A stretch of 50,908 bases of DNA from Sphaeroforma sirkka (taxonomy: Eukaryota; Opisthokonta; Ichthyosporea; Ichthyophonida), in NCBI GenBank assembly GCA_001586965.3, contig LUCW03000525.1, forward strand, positions 1 through 50,908, in the 5' to 3' direction. A program made the position numbers and the translations under genes. The notes below the pieces were generated by a model. That model was not told the origin of the DNA. It did no database searches and saw only the letters and a list, made by a program, of their open reading frames with translations. Below are positions 28,701 through 36,617 of this stretch, in pieces (within the stretch, counting starts at the first letter, position 1; every line of letters begins with the position of its first letter).

Positions 28701-31700
28701 ATCGTAGAAGAAATCAACATCCGTCACCTCTTCGCCCGATACTACTGGCACTACATCTGCTACATTAGGACTCGTGTCGTTGTCATAACCCTGGTAGATT
28801 GGCTTGTTGTTCACCGACGCCGGTGCCTCTACAGTGTAGTCGCATACCGGCAGGTTCTCGAACACGTACGATCCATTGTCATTCGAAGTAGTCACGGTGA
28901 AGTTAATTGCCGTGTTGTTTGTGCATGTCACCGTGATGCTCACGTCGTTGACACCGGAGATTGGCACATCCTCGAACACATGTCCAGATATCCTGCCGGT
29001 GTCTGTGTACTCGAAGTTCACCTCTCCCTTCGATGGCGCTGTGACCGTAATGGTCACAGTGGTGCTATACTCGATGTCATCATTGTCGGCTGGTCCCAAG
29101 TAGATCGGTCCTACTGAAGACACCGACTCAGGCGCTGTCACAGAGTATGTGCAGTAGTCGAGTCCGGTGAATTCATAGTCTCCCATAGAATCCGTAGTGT
29201 TGGTGATCGTCCTTGGTGGATCTGAAGTCAGGCACACAATCGTGACATTCTGATCCGCGATTGGTTCCTTTGTCACATAGTCGAGTAGACGTCCGGCAAT
29301 AGTACCGTGAGGCAGATACTGGAAAGTAACATCCGTAACATTCACGTTCTCGCTGTTAATGTCTACATTATGTGATTCCAATACGTCATCCTCATCCACG
29401 GGACCGACGACGATAACGCCGACCAGGTCACTGTTATCGACGGCATCAGGCGCAACTACGGTATAGTCGCAGTCCACAAGATCCTCGAACATGTAGAAAC
29501 CATCGCTATTGGTCGTCTTACTCATGACTAGTTCGTTCTCGCAGTGCAACTCAATAGTCACATTGGCAATGGCACTCAGATCAAAGGAATTCAAAGTGTA
29601 ACCTGAGATGGTTCCCAGTAAAATGTACTCGAAGTCCGCCTCGCCAGATCTGATGTCCGGTGTGATATCTACAGTGACGTTGGGATCGGTGAACACAGGG
29701 TCGCCCAGGTGTTCAACAGGAACGGTCACGTTGTACTCGCAGTCCATCACATTTCCAATGGAATATGACCCATCAGAGCCGGTCACAGCAGTGTAGCTGA
29801 TGCTAGCATCAGTTACACACACAGCAGTTACGGTAACGTTCTCGATACCCTCTTGCGTCACGTGCTGTACAACTGTACCATTGATGAAGGCCGGAATAAA
29901 CATAGATGTACTAGGACTGGCGGTCACGGTGGCACTAGGACTGGCGGTGACGGTTGCGCTAGGGCTAGCAGTGACGGTAGCACTTGGACTAGCCGTTACA
30001 GTCGCACTAGGACTGGCAGTCACTGTCGCGCTAGGACTAGCCGTTACTGTTGCACTCGGACTAGCGGTAACAGTTGCACTTGGCGTCGGGCTCGGGCTCA
30101 CGGACGGCAGTTCATCGTAGAAGAAATCAACATCCGTCACCTCTTCGCCCGATACTACTGGCACTACATCTGCTACATTAGGACTCGTGTCGTTGTCATA
30201 ACCCTGGTAGATTGGCTTGTTGTTCACCGACGCCGGTGCCTCTACAGTGTAGTCGCATACCGGCAGGTTCTCGAACACGTACGATCCATTGTCATTCGAA
30301 GTAGTCACGGTGAAGTTAATTGCCGTGTTGTTTGTGCATGTCACCGTGATGCTCACGTCGTTGACACCGGAGATTGGCACATCCTCGAACACATGTCCAG
30401 ATATCCTGCCGGTGTCTGTGTACTCGAAGTTCACCTCTCCCTTCGATGGCGCTGTGACCGTAATGGTCACAGTAGTGCTATACTCGATGTCATCATTGTC
30501 GGCTGGTCCCAAGTAGATCGGTCCTACTGAAGACACCGACTCAGGCGCTGTCACAGAGTATGTGCAGTAGTCGAGTCCGGTGAATTCATAGTCTCCCATA
30601 GAATCCGTAGTGTTGGTGATCGTCCTTGGTGGATCTGAGGTCAGGCACACACGTGACATTCTGATCCGCGATTGGTTCCTTTGTCACATAGTCGAGTAGA
30701 CGTCCGGCAATAGTACCGTGAGGCAGATACTGGAAAGTAACATCCGTAACATTCACGTTCTCGCTGTTAATGTCTACATTATGTGATTCCAATACGTCAT
30801 CCTCATCCACGGGACCGACGACGATAACGCCGACCAGGTCACTGTTATCGACGGCATCAGGCGCAACTACGGTATAGTCGCAGTCCACAAGATCCTCGAA
30901 CATGTAGAAACCATCGCTATTGGTCGCCTTACTCATTACTAGTTCGTTCTCGCAGTGCAACTCAATAGTTACATTAGCAATAGCACTCAGATCAAAGGAA
31001 TTCAAAGTGTAACCTGAGATGGTTCCCAGTGGAATGTACTCGAAGTCCGCCTCGCCAGATCTGATGTCCGATGTGATATCTACAGTGACGTTGGGATCGG
31101 TGAACACAGGGTCACCCAGGTGTTCAACAGGAACGGTCACGTTGTACTCGCAGTCCACCACATTTCCAATGGAATATGACCCATCAGAGCCGGTCACAGC
31201 AGTGTAGCTGATGCTAGCATCAGTTACACAAACAGCAGTTACGGTAACGTTCTCGATACCCTCTTGAGTCACGTGCTGTACAACTGTGCCATTGATGAAG
31301 GCCGGAATAAACATAGATGTACTAGGACTGGCGGTCACGGTCGCACTAGGACTGGCAGTCACAGTTCCGCTTGGGGTCGGCGTCATACTTGGACTCGTAG
31401 AAATAGCAGCAGGCTCGCTGGAAGGCAACGGTGTGAGCGACGCCGTATGGCTGGGAGATGACGAAACCGAAGCTGATGATGAAGGAGATGGTGAAGGATC
31501 AGCGCAGTTAACTTGCGAATCGTTCACGTCAAGATCCACCGAATCGCCTCCCTCTAAGATCGAAACCTCACACGAGTCTTCTTCCGGCACATTATAAAAT
31601 ATGTATTCTCCGTTCTCATCAGTCACCGTACTCGCACTGAAACCGCCATCACACGCTAGGAAGACAGGAGTATTACTTCGCGGCTCGAGAGTGGTTAGAT

Positions 31701-34700
31701 CCTTAACGATTCCATGAATACAATCACCCATCGCCGATACGCTGGGGGTCACGCTTGGACTCGCAGTAACGGTCGCGCTTGGGCTAGCAGATACAGTCAC
31801 ACTCGGACTGGCGGGTACAGATACACTTGTGGTCGGACTCGGAATCGGCGATTGGCTGGCAGTCTGTGAGCTAGTTGGCGATGGTGACGCCTCCTCACCA
31901 ACGCACATGCAACACTCTAAGCCCAATTCACATTTGTTCGCTCCACCCGTCAAGTGCGTGCACTGGCCATCCTCTACAAACTGTATACCTAGAAGCTGAC
32001 AGGTGATGTCACACTCCACGCTACAGTTATCTGCACATACACCAGGACATAGACCATCAGGACTGGCTGTCGGGGTCGCTGAAGGCGTATGACTTGCAGA
32101 CCCAGATGCGGTTGGGCTAGAGGAAGGGGGATTGCGGTAGATGAAGTCAACATCCTCCACAACGGGCTCCTGGATTGTGGGGAAAACCATGGCCTCGTTG
32201 AGTGGGTCCGAACTGCCGTACCCTTCAACAATAGGTTTTTCATTCGCGATATCAGGAACATAAACCAGATAATCGCACATGGGGACGTCGGTAAATATAT
32301 ACTGCCCATTGATTCCTGTCTCATTTGTGAACATGATGGATGGTGTTTCTGTGCAAATGATCGTCACAACAACATCAGGTATAGCAGTGTCAATGACCTC
32401 ATATGTATGCCCAGAAATGGTCGCCACTTGAGTATACGAGAAATCCACGTCACCCACTGCTAGTATCGTACTATTGATTACTACGGTTGTAGTATGCAGT
32501 GGATTGGTCTCATCCACAGGTCCATCGAGCGGACCTGTATAGATAGGACCCGCAGTGTCGACCGATGTAGGTGCAACAACCAGATAGTCACAGAACGGGA
32601 GATTCGTGAATTCGTACTCGCCAGCCGCATTAGTTACATTTGTGATCGTCACATCGGTTTCGGCGCAAGTGATGGAAACTGTCGCATTCTCGATACCGGT
32701 TCCGGGAACAAAATCGAAGAGTTTACCAGCTATAGTACCTTGAGGCAGATACTTGAATGTACGATCGGTAACTTCACGTACACTGTCACTGATCTCTACT
32801 TCGTGTGAGAAAAGCAACGTGTCATTGTCCACCGGACCGAAAACAATAGGTCCTACAGAGTCCACACTCGATGGCACAGATACAACATAATCACAAGGTT
32901 CTAAGTCAGTAAACTCATAGAAACCGTTGGAATCTGTGTTCTTGTTGACAGATAGCCCTAGTTCAGTGCAGACGAGATTGACCGGAACATCAGCAATCGC
33001 AGAATCGTCAAAGTCATTCAAAGTAAATCCAGATATGGTTCCCAATGGAATGAACTCGAAATTTGCCTGCCCGGTACGCATATTCTCGTCAATCTCCACA
33101 GCAACATCAAAACTAGTGAAAACATCCAGCTTCGTGAACCCAGACATATTTTCAACCTCCATGGGAACACTCACGACGTATTCACAGTCATCCACATATA
33201 CAAACGAGTACGTGCCATCCACTCCAGTCACGGTCGTATCGTCCAGTAATGGATCAGCGGCGCACGTGAGCGTAATTGTAACCCCTTCGAGTGGTGTGAG
33301 GCTGGTGTGTTCAATGACCATACCAAAGATTGTGGCTGGTACCACAGTCGAAGGACTTGCACTGGTCGATGCCGTCGGGCTGGCGCTACCAGTAGGCGTA
33401 GCACTAGGACTCGGCGACGGTACCAAATAGTAATAAAAATCAACGTTCTGTTTATCCGGTGAGTTGATAGTTAAAATCACATCGGCAACATTCAAAGTAT
33501 CATCACCATCGTACCCGCTGAAGATTGGGAGCCCATCGACAACCTCGGGAACGGTTACTATATACGTGCAAACAGGCATATCGGTGACCTCATAGTCACC
33601 CAGAACACCCGACGAGTTCGTAATGAAAGTGATATTCTCATTCACACTGCACACTAGGTTAATTGGTACATTTTCAATACCAGCGGGTGAACTTGGGTCC
33701 CACTCAATTATATGACCTGAGATGCTGCCCAGCGTAGTGTACTCGAAATCCACGCCACCATGAGCACGAATGTTCTCATCAATCACCTTCGTGGTGATAA
33801 AGAGGTCGTCCTCCTCGTCTACAGGACCAAGATAAATAGGACCAACAGCAGTGACCTGCTGCGGAGCCAGAATAGCATAGGTACAATAGCCGAGCTCGAT
33901 AAACTCATACGCACCATTCGAGTCGGTTGCCATAGTAAAAGTGATACTATCGTCTTCTAAGCACGTGATAGTGACATCCTCGCCAACAATGGGCTCTTTA
34001 GTGACAAAGTCTCGCAGAACACCTTCAATGGTACCCTGAGGGAGGTACTTGAAATCAACATGTGTGAAGTTACGATCCACACCCTCGATTTCGACCTCAT
34101 GGGATTCCAGAGGCGACGACCCGCCAATAGGTCCCTCCACAATAGGCCAGTCATCCTCGACCATCGTGGGCACACTGACAGTATATACACACTCCGGAAG
34201 AAGATCAAAGAGGTAATAGCCCTCCGCATCCGTTTGCCTCTGCTCCGTTATGCCGCTGCATTCAAGTGTCACCGTGACATCGGGGATTGGGCTCTGATCA
34301 AAGTCATTCAAAGTATACCCAGAAATGGCTCCCAAAACGATATATTCAAAGTCAGCCACTCCGACACGTGTGTCTGCATCAATCAAGACATCGACGCTAG
34401 AGTTGGAGTAGACAGTAACCTTCGGGAAACTAGAGACATCGTTCGCCACGAGTGGGACGTAGACCGTATAGGCACAATCTGGTGCGTCTTCTAGGAGGTA
34501 GGCTCCGTTGCTATCCGTAGTCAGCACGACATTCAAATTTGCATCGGTGGCACACTGAATGGCAACTGGAACTCCCTCAAGTAGGGTACCGCTTACATGC
34601 TCAGTGATAACGCCCGATATTCTGGATACAACGAATGTAGACGAAGTCACACTCGGAGTGAAAGACGGGCTCGCGGACTGACTTGGAGTGGTTGTATCAT

Positions 34701-35975
34701 CTGAACAGCCGAACGCGCGAATGTTATCGACTCCAAAGTTTACATCACCATGTACACCTGATCCGACGTAGTCGATTCTCACGTATCTGATGATCTCTGT
34801 GGTTGTGATAAGGAACTCCCATGGATGGGACTTCCAAACATTCGCACTACAATCTGCCGTTGAAGCACGTGGACTGAGTTGTGAGCCAATCTCTTGCTTC
34901 GCGGCGTTGTACGCTGTGACCTTGAATTGGTCTTCGCGCCCGGTCGCTTCGTCCCCATCAATGTCGTATATGTTTCCGGCTACTTCAGTAGATCCCTCCA
35001 GAGTATAGGTCATGAGCAAACTGGGCTGCATATTCATCTGTGCCCCTTCCCCTACTCCATTCAAACGCAGAAAGTATTCGCCAAGAGTATTCCCTATATC
35101 CTGATCATAACTAAACGTACACTGACTATGGAAACCTTGCGGATCTGCGTCGTCCATACCAACGCGTTCCATAAATGGTGTGAAAGGATTTGCAGTATTA
35201 AAGGTACCGTCGAAAACGGCGCTGAACTGCACACCATCGTATAGGTATGTATCGTGCACAGCCTCGTTATCCAACACAATGCTATCTTTACCAGAGGTTG
35301 GAGGACCTTCAAAATCAATAACATTATCATGAACACAAAACGCCAGACCCGTCCGTGATGGAGTCGCGCTTGGTGTAGGTGAAGCCTCGGCAGAGGCCGA
35401 AGCTGTTGGTGTCGACGAGATGGATGGTGAACCAGTTGGTGCCGACGAGCTGGATGGTGAACCAGTTGGTGCCGACGAAATGGATGGTGAAGATGTTTCT
35501 GATGGCACCTCTGGCTGTTTAGTTGTACTAGCGGTTGGACTAGCAGAATCGGAGGGTGGTACTGCTGTTGCACTGGCGGAATCGCTAACCGTTGGGGTTG
35601 GTGATGGCGATATAGTTGTGTGCACTGGTGAGGACGTTGGCGACGGCGCCGACGATAGCGACGGCTCTACGTACGACGGTGAGGCACTCGCTGACTCCGA
35701 TGGTGATGGGGAAACAGCAGTCGGACTTGCGGAATCCGAAGGGTATGTCATTAGAGATGGCGTCGCAGAGAGCGATGCTACCGGCGTGGGTGTCCCAACC
35801 GGCGTGGGTGTCACATCTGACACAGAAACACCACCAGGCGTGCGTGGCCCATCTATTCTGGCACTGATGATTTGTCCGCCGCCTGAGTTGAAATGGATCG
35901 AAAAAGCAGGAATGTCAATACATAACAAATGCCAACAAGATGTAAAACGCGAAGCTTGTATACCACAAGTGGCAT
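363..35975 (-). CDS. Giant secreted prealbumin-like repeat protein (frame interrupted)
   Basis: I read the successive minus-strand open frames from about 36.0 kb to 363 as one gene. The same domain vocabulary runs throughout, no promoter or terminator-like gap separates the pieces, and each break can be explained by a small indel against a neighbouring repeat copy. Order from the N-terminus: signal peptide, Ser/Thr/Pro-rich region, jelly-roll-like domain, two divergent four-domain blocks, a Cys-rich mini-domain, 17 near-identical four-domain modules, eight single four-Cys domains. The repeated fold has the pattern G-x-I-x-G ... Cys ... G-x-Y-x-F ... Cys-x-Y-x-V. This is the signature of prealbumin-like beta-sandwiches (Cna-B, SdrD-B, carboxypeptidase-regulatory-like). 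Many N-x-S/T sequons and mucin-like linkers point to an extracellular, heavily glycosylated stalk or adhesin. No C-terminal membrane or GPI-type hydrophobic tail is visible. The function (adhesion, cell wall or matrix) is inferred. An array of separate genes or pseudogenes remains possible. Confidence 0.65.
4795..8068 (-). CDS. Segment with modules M15 and M16 and long octapeptide linker
   Basis: An open frame of about 1,090 codons holds M15 (6803-8017), a linker of about 19 SATVTASP-type octapeptides, M16 (5103-6316), a short linker and an N domain of a distinct subtype that begins with a GHCVNG-like motif. M15 is a recombinant type: it has the ALVNNKP variant together with the SPN variant, which otherwise travel with different partners. 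M16 and M17 share the NLNVTDV and SHDVD variants. The downstream end is broken by a one-base loss near 4793 inside the N domain. The upstream end breaks near 8069, where one T of a GGTTGC motif is missing. Confidence 0.8.
6317..6802 (-). repeat. 24-bp minisatellite encoding SATVTASP octapeptides
   Basis: About 19 tandem 24-bp units encode SATVTASP with occasional substitutions (STTVTASP, SATETASP, SATMTASP). This is the longest clean linker. Similar linkers flank the other modules, with 3, 7, 9 or 12 units. The peptide is Ser/Thr/Pro-rich and suited to O-glycosylation, giving a stiff extended spacer. The synonymous positions vary between units, so the coding repeat is kept under some protein-level constraint or has had time to drift. 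Confidence 0.85.
8069..8645 (-). other. Scrambled linker plus N domain between M14 and M15
   Basis: The sequence is recognisable as SATVTASP linker DNA plus an N domain closely related to the one at 4780-5010. It carries many one- to several-base insertions and deletions and displaced linker pieces, so no frame is maintained. The flanking modules are clean. I read it as a low-quality consensus in an unresolved repeat, not a true gene end. Confidence 0.6.
8646..10054 (-). CDS. Segment with module M14, two small frameshifts
   Basis: This covers M14 (8702-9916) and its upstream linker. The module matches its neighbours almost base for base but has two breaks. One C is missing near 9769 in the CATTTCCAATGG context that other copies keep. 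One G is missing near 8695 in the GGGCTCGGGCTC stretch of the linker. The frames on either side continue each other in repeat register. The four prealbumin-like domains, each with a Cys pair, are otherwise complete. Upstream, near 10068, about four bases are missing compared with intact N-domain linkers. Confidence 0.7.
10066..11632 (-). CDS. Segment with module M13 and an N domain
   Basis: The open frame contains most of M13 (10470-11678), a three-unit octapeptide linker and an N domain (about 10130-10370) with four cysteines and a GEYVFYNVPEE-type core strand. M13 belongs to the ASVNNKP/SPN subtype. The frame is lost near 11631, where a CCC run in the first domain has become CC, and again near 10068 in the linker. 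The N domain here is the same subtype that recurs with every module from M2 to M6. Confidence 0.75.
11633..12030 (-). other. Scrambled region between M12 and M13
   Basis: This contains a partial duplication of the start of M13: the sequence encoding the FIPAF region appears twice, near 11657-11690 and 11715-11745. It is joined to broken fragments of an N domain. Words typical of the linker occur out of order. No continuous frame exists. This fits a mis-joined or low-coverage consensus. Confidence 0.55.
12031..13400 (-). CDS. Segment with module M12
   Basis: M12 (12124-13339) is complete, with four prealbumin-like domains of roughly 95-105 residues, each with its Cys pair and several N-glycosylation sequons. 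It is the ASVNNKP/SPN and NVNVTDV subtype, nearly identical to M11 and M13. The frame continues from flanking linkers, but both flanks dissolve into scrambled sequence. Open-frame extensions upstream to 13711 and downstream to 11981 translate to nonsense and should not be taken as protein. Confidence 0.75.
13401..13773 (-). other. Scrambled N domain and linker between M11 and M12
   Basis: Pieces of N-domain and linker DNA are present with internal deletions, inserted linker words (CTGGCAGT-type) and lost register. A G5 tract typical of this linker is shortened to G4 near 13414. No valid frame spans the interval. Confidence 0.55.
13774..15050 (-). CDS. Segment with module M11
   Basis: M11 (13774-14990) is intact and belongs to the ASVNNKP/SPN, NVNVTDV, SHNVD subtype. 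The four domains and short linker pieces read through without interruption. Upstream the linker is cut off by scrambled sequence, and downstream the SPSPTP linker leaves frame right after the module. By eye it is almost indistinguishable from M12, which suggests very recent duplication or an assembly copy. Confidence 0.75.
15051..15363 (-). other. Scrambled linker between M10 and M11
   Basis: Short fragments of linker and N-domain DNA are concatenated out of order. Recognisable words are interrupted by single-base changes and deletions. No open frame links the flanking modules. Confidence 0.55.
15364..16582 (-). CDS. Segment with module M10, split by a 2-bp insertion
   Basis: M10 is complete apart from an extra TA near 15744 (GCTATATACTC where the other copies have GCTATACTC). 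This splits it in the third domain into two abutting frames, 15731-16582 and 15327-15734. It is the ALVNNKP/SLN subtype with SHNVD. The rest of the module matches neighbours. The small dinucleotide duplication could be real or a consensus error. Confidence 0.7.
16583..16810 (-). other. Scrambled linker between M9 and M10
   Basis: Octapeptide-linker DNA is interrupted by inserted bases and displaced fragments, including an extra G after the first linker unit near 16602. No frame is kept. Confidence 0.5.
16811..18105 (-). CDS. Segment with module M9, a recombinant subtype
   Basis: M9 (16857-18073) reads openly through all four domains. It carries the NLNVTDV and SHDVD variants seen otherwise only in M15-M17, combined with ASVNNKP followed by SLN, a pairing not seen in other copies. 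This mosaic is best explained by gene conversion or unequal crossing-over among modules. Downstream are two octapeptide-type units, then scrambled sequence. Confidence 0.75.
18106..18662 (-). other. Scrambled N domain and linkers between M8 and M9
   Basis: An N domain of the common subtype is recognisable (the region before 18600) but has many small insertions and deletions and short foreign-looking inserts such as CTATGACTAG near 18341. The only open pieces translate to nonsense. Confidence 0.55.
18663..20934 (-). CDS. Segment with module M8, nine-unit linker and C-terminal part of M7
   Basis: This contains M8 (18663-19884), a clean linker of nine SATVTASP-type octapeptides (about 19885-20125) and most of M7 (20132 upward). 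M8 is broken in its second domain by a duplicated GACT near 19503-19510. It also has a three-base CTG insertion near 18733, giving an extra Ala without loss of frame. M7 loses one A near 20936 and, just upstream, about seven bases next to the KTTNS motif. The linker alone is good evidence that M7 and M8 belong to one reading frame. Confidence 0.7.
20935..21597 (-). other. Indel-rich first half of M7 plus linker to M6
   Basis: The first one and a half domains of M7 and the adjoining linker carry about a dozen single-base to seven-base indels relative to other modules, for example an inserted CTCTT near 21062 and an inserted CC near 21127. The underlying module is still obvious. This is the only place where module sequence itself, not just linker, is badly damaged. 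Confidence 0.55.
21598..23253 (-). CDS. Segment with module M6 and an N domain
   Basis: The open frame holds an N domain with four Cys, a Pro/Ser linker, three octapeptides and M6 (21598-22812). M6 has the TITITAPS variant together with ASVNNKP/SPN. In the linker near 22895 the G tract is G4 instead of G5, so the register of the PTPSATVT linker is altered there and compensated near 22924 by other changes. At 23270 the same type of G tract is again one base short, breaking the frame to the next segment. Confidence 0.75.
23254..24660 (-). CDS. Segment with module M5
   Basis: M5 (23365-24584) is intact with the TITITAPS variant and ALVNNKP/SLN. It is followed by three octapeptide-type units and the start of an N domain. 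Its upstream linker near 24664 has G6 where the intact copies have G5, a one-base expansion that breaks the frame to M4. M5 with M4 forms a two-module unit that is repeated as M3 with M2. Confidence 0.8.
24661..28204 (-). CDS. Segment with modules M3 and M4 and two N domains
   Basis: One uninterrupted frame of about 1,170 codons has the order M3, octapeptides, N domain, linker, M4, octapeptides, N domain. M3 (26912-28131) has TITITAPS, and M4 (25139-26358) has the YILLGT variant. This is the best evidence that M modules and N domains alternate in one real protein with a repeat period of about 1,773 bp. The linkers include an SATGTASP variant shared by M3, M4, M5 and M14. The upstream end is broken by a G5-to-G4 contraction near 28212, the downstream end by the G6 tract near 24664. 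Confidence 0.85.
28205..30651 (-). CDS. Segment with module M2, an N domain and C-terminal half of M1
   Basis: The open frame covers the second half of M1, a seven-unit octapeptide linker (29904-30093), M2 (28686-29903, YILLGT variant with ASVNNKP/SPN), three octapeptides and an N domain. It joins the N-terminal segment across a two-base loss near 30651, inside the third domain of M1 (ACACACG where other copies read ACACAATCG). The high identity of M1 to its neighbours places the break inside a module, not at a gene boundary. Confidence 0.8.
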
Positions 35976-36009
35976 TGCATTCGAAATTAGAAACGTTTAG
36001 GCGGCTAAG
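30652..36009 (-). CDS. N-terminal segment: mucin region, jelly-roll domain, divergent blocks D1 and D2, Cys-rich domain, M1 start
   Basis: The largest open frame (about 1,785 codons) stays open upstream to an in-frame stop at 36010-36012 but has no ATG before the listed region, so the true start lies in another frame or exon. Order: a Gly-rich ISARIDG patch, about 160 residues of Ser/Thr/Pro repeats (SAPTGSPS units), a unique beta-sandwich domain (about 34700-35340), four divergent prealbumin-like domains (D1, about 33420-34640), four more (D2, about 32110-33350), a 10-Cys mini-domain (about 31900-32050), one N domain (about 31500-31735) and the first half of M1. D1 and D2 have the same four-domain order as the M modules at clearly lower identity. 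They look like older copies from which the M array was amplified. Confidence 0.85.
31900..32050 (-). other. Ten-cysteine mini-domain
   Basis: About 50 residues contain ten cysteines (LCPGVC, DNC, VEC, ITC, GQC, NKC, LECCMC motifs). They lie between D2 and the first N domain and occur only once. The density suggests a knotted, EGF- or defensin-like disulfide fold, but I do not recognise the family. Confidence 0.6.
34700..35340 (-). other. Unique jelly-roll-like beta-sandwich domain
   Basis: About 210 residues occur once in the protein, between the mucin-like region and D1. It starts with a VIDFEG motif, has GVQFSAVF, a long central region, and ends with EIIRYVRIDYVG ... VNFGVDNIRAFG. The 'FDFE ... 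GV-x-F ... VDNI-x-F' frame resembles lectin- or CBM-like jelly rolls found in secreted proteins. I assign no ligand. It is the most likely binding head of the molecule, being single and N-terminal. Confidence 0.5.
35853..35975 (-). CDS. Short ORF encoding a signal-peptide-like N-terminus
   Basis: An ATG at 35975 opens a 40-codon frame. Residues 1-9 contain Lys and Arg, residues 10-25 are strongly hydrophobic (VLHLVGICYVLTFLLF), and a STQA-AD site resembling a signal peptidase cleavage site follows. This is a textbook secretion signal placed at the 5' end of a gene whose product looks extracellular. The frame differs from that of the main ORF and stops at 35853. Either a one- or two-base consensus error, or a very short intron, joins them: the polypyrimidine stretch ending in TTTCAACTCAG near 35893 could be an acceptor. 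A second ATG five bases upstream (35980) gives another hydrophobic but shorter peptide. Best candidate for the true start. Confidence 0.55.
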   Translation of the reverse strand: MPLVVYKLRVLHLVGICYVLTFLLFRSISTQAADKSSVPE

Positions 36010-36081
36010 TTATATGAATCACTCATTCTCTATACGCAACTACTACGCAACTACTTACAATACGTAGCGTCTGTTTTTATA
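36010..36081 (-). promoter_or_regulatory. Putative TATA box and 5' leader of the giant gene
   Basis: The minus strand reads TATAAAAA at 36074-36081, about 100 bp upstream of the candidate ATG at 35975. A short upstream ORF of nine codons starts near 36031. This would fit a core promoter and short leader, but is inferred from one motif in AT-rich DNA. Confidence 0.35.
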
Positions 36082-36617
36082 CATAACTATTCATATAATT
36101 TTGTCCATTTCAGACAACAAAGAACTGTCATCATAGTGTGGATTAAGATTGGCCGCATACGCATAATTCGCTACTATCAACAAGTAAAATGTGCGTGCAA
36201 AACCTATTCAGCCGCTCTAAACTTTTAACTCGCAACTTAAGCTGTTGACTAAAAATTAGTTGACGTGAAGCTGCGAACAATGGATGTAATTGATCATACT
36301 GTACACACAAACGTACCTAGAGCATACATGGTATGAACAATGTACTGGGTAGGTGGTCTTGTACAAATAACAGGATGATATGCAGTAAGATACAATATAG
36401 CCTCCACATACACAGAAACGAAAACATGCACGTACACTGGAAAGAAACGTAATTCAACAATAGTATCGGATTGCCACTAGCTATATTCTATTGATTTGGG
36501 TGAGTGACTATGCAAGAACGTAACTAGCATCTAGCAGTATCGCACTCGGTTAGTTCAGCATATTTTTAAGGCGTTCAGGTTGCTTCCAATTTAACTATCA
36601 GATCCGCACGCTTAGCT
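36082..36617. other. AT-rich intergenic sequence
   Basis: No gene, RNA or clear repeat recognised. This is the region upstream of the giant gene and may hold its regulatory sequence. Confidence 0.4.

Larger units (their letters stand above)
3163..31314 (-). repeat. Tandem array of 17 near-identical 1.21-kb four-domain modules
   Basis: Module coordinates, N- to C-terminal: M1 30099-31314, M2 28686-29903, M3 26912-28131, M4 25139-26358, M5 23365-24584, M6 21598-22812, M7 20132-21345, M8 18663-19884, M9 16857-18073, M10 15364-16582, M11 13774-14990, M12 12124-13339, M13 10470-11678, M14 8702-9916, M15 6803-8017, M16 5103-6316, M17 3163-4376. Each has four prealbumin-like domains starting GTVVQH, GTISGY, GTIAGR and GRISGH, with one Cys pair per domain and about 12 N-glycosylation sequons per module. 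Period varies from about 1.41 to 1.94 kb because linkers differ. M2 to M6 are spaced at 1,767-1,774 bp. Confidence 0.9.

Noticed and set aside
30586..30660. A gene boundary between the N-terminal segment and the next frame
   Set aside because: The break is a two-base difference inside the third domain of module M1 compared with 16 other copies; no promoter or terminator features are present.
3163..31314. CRISPR array
   Set aside because: Repeats are long, coding and differ in spacing. There are no short palindromic repeats with unique spacers, and the context is eukaryotic.
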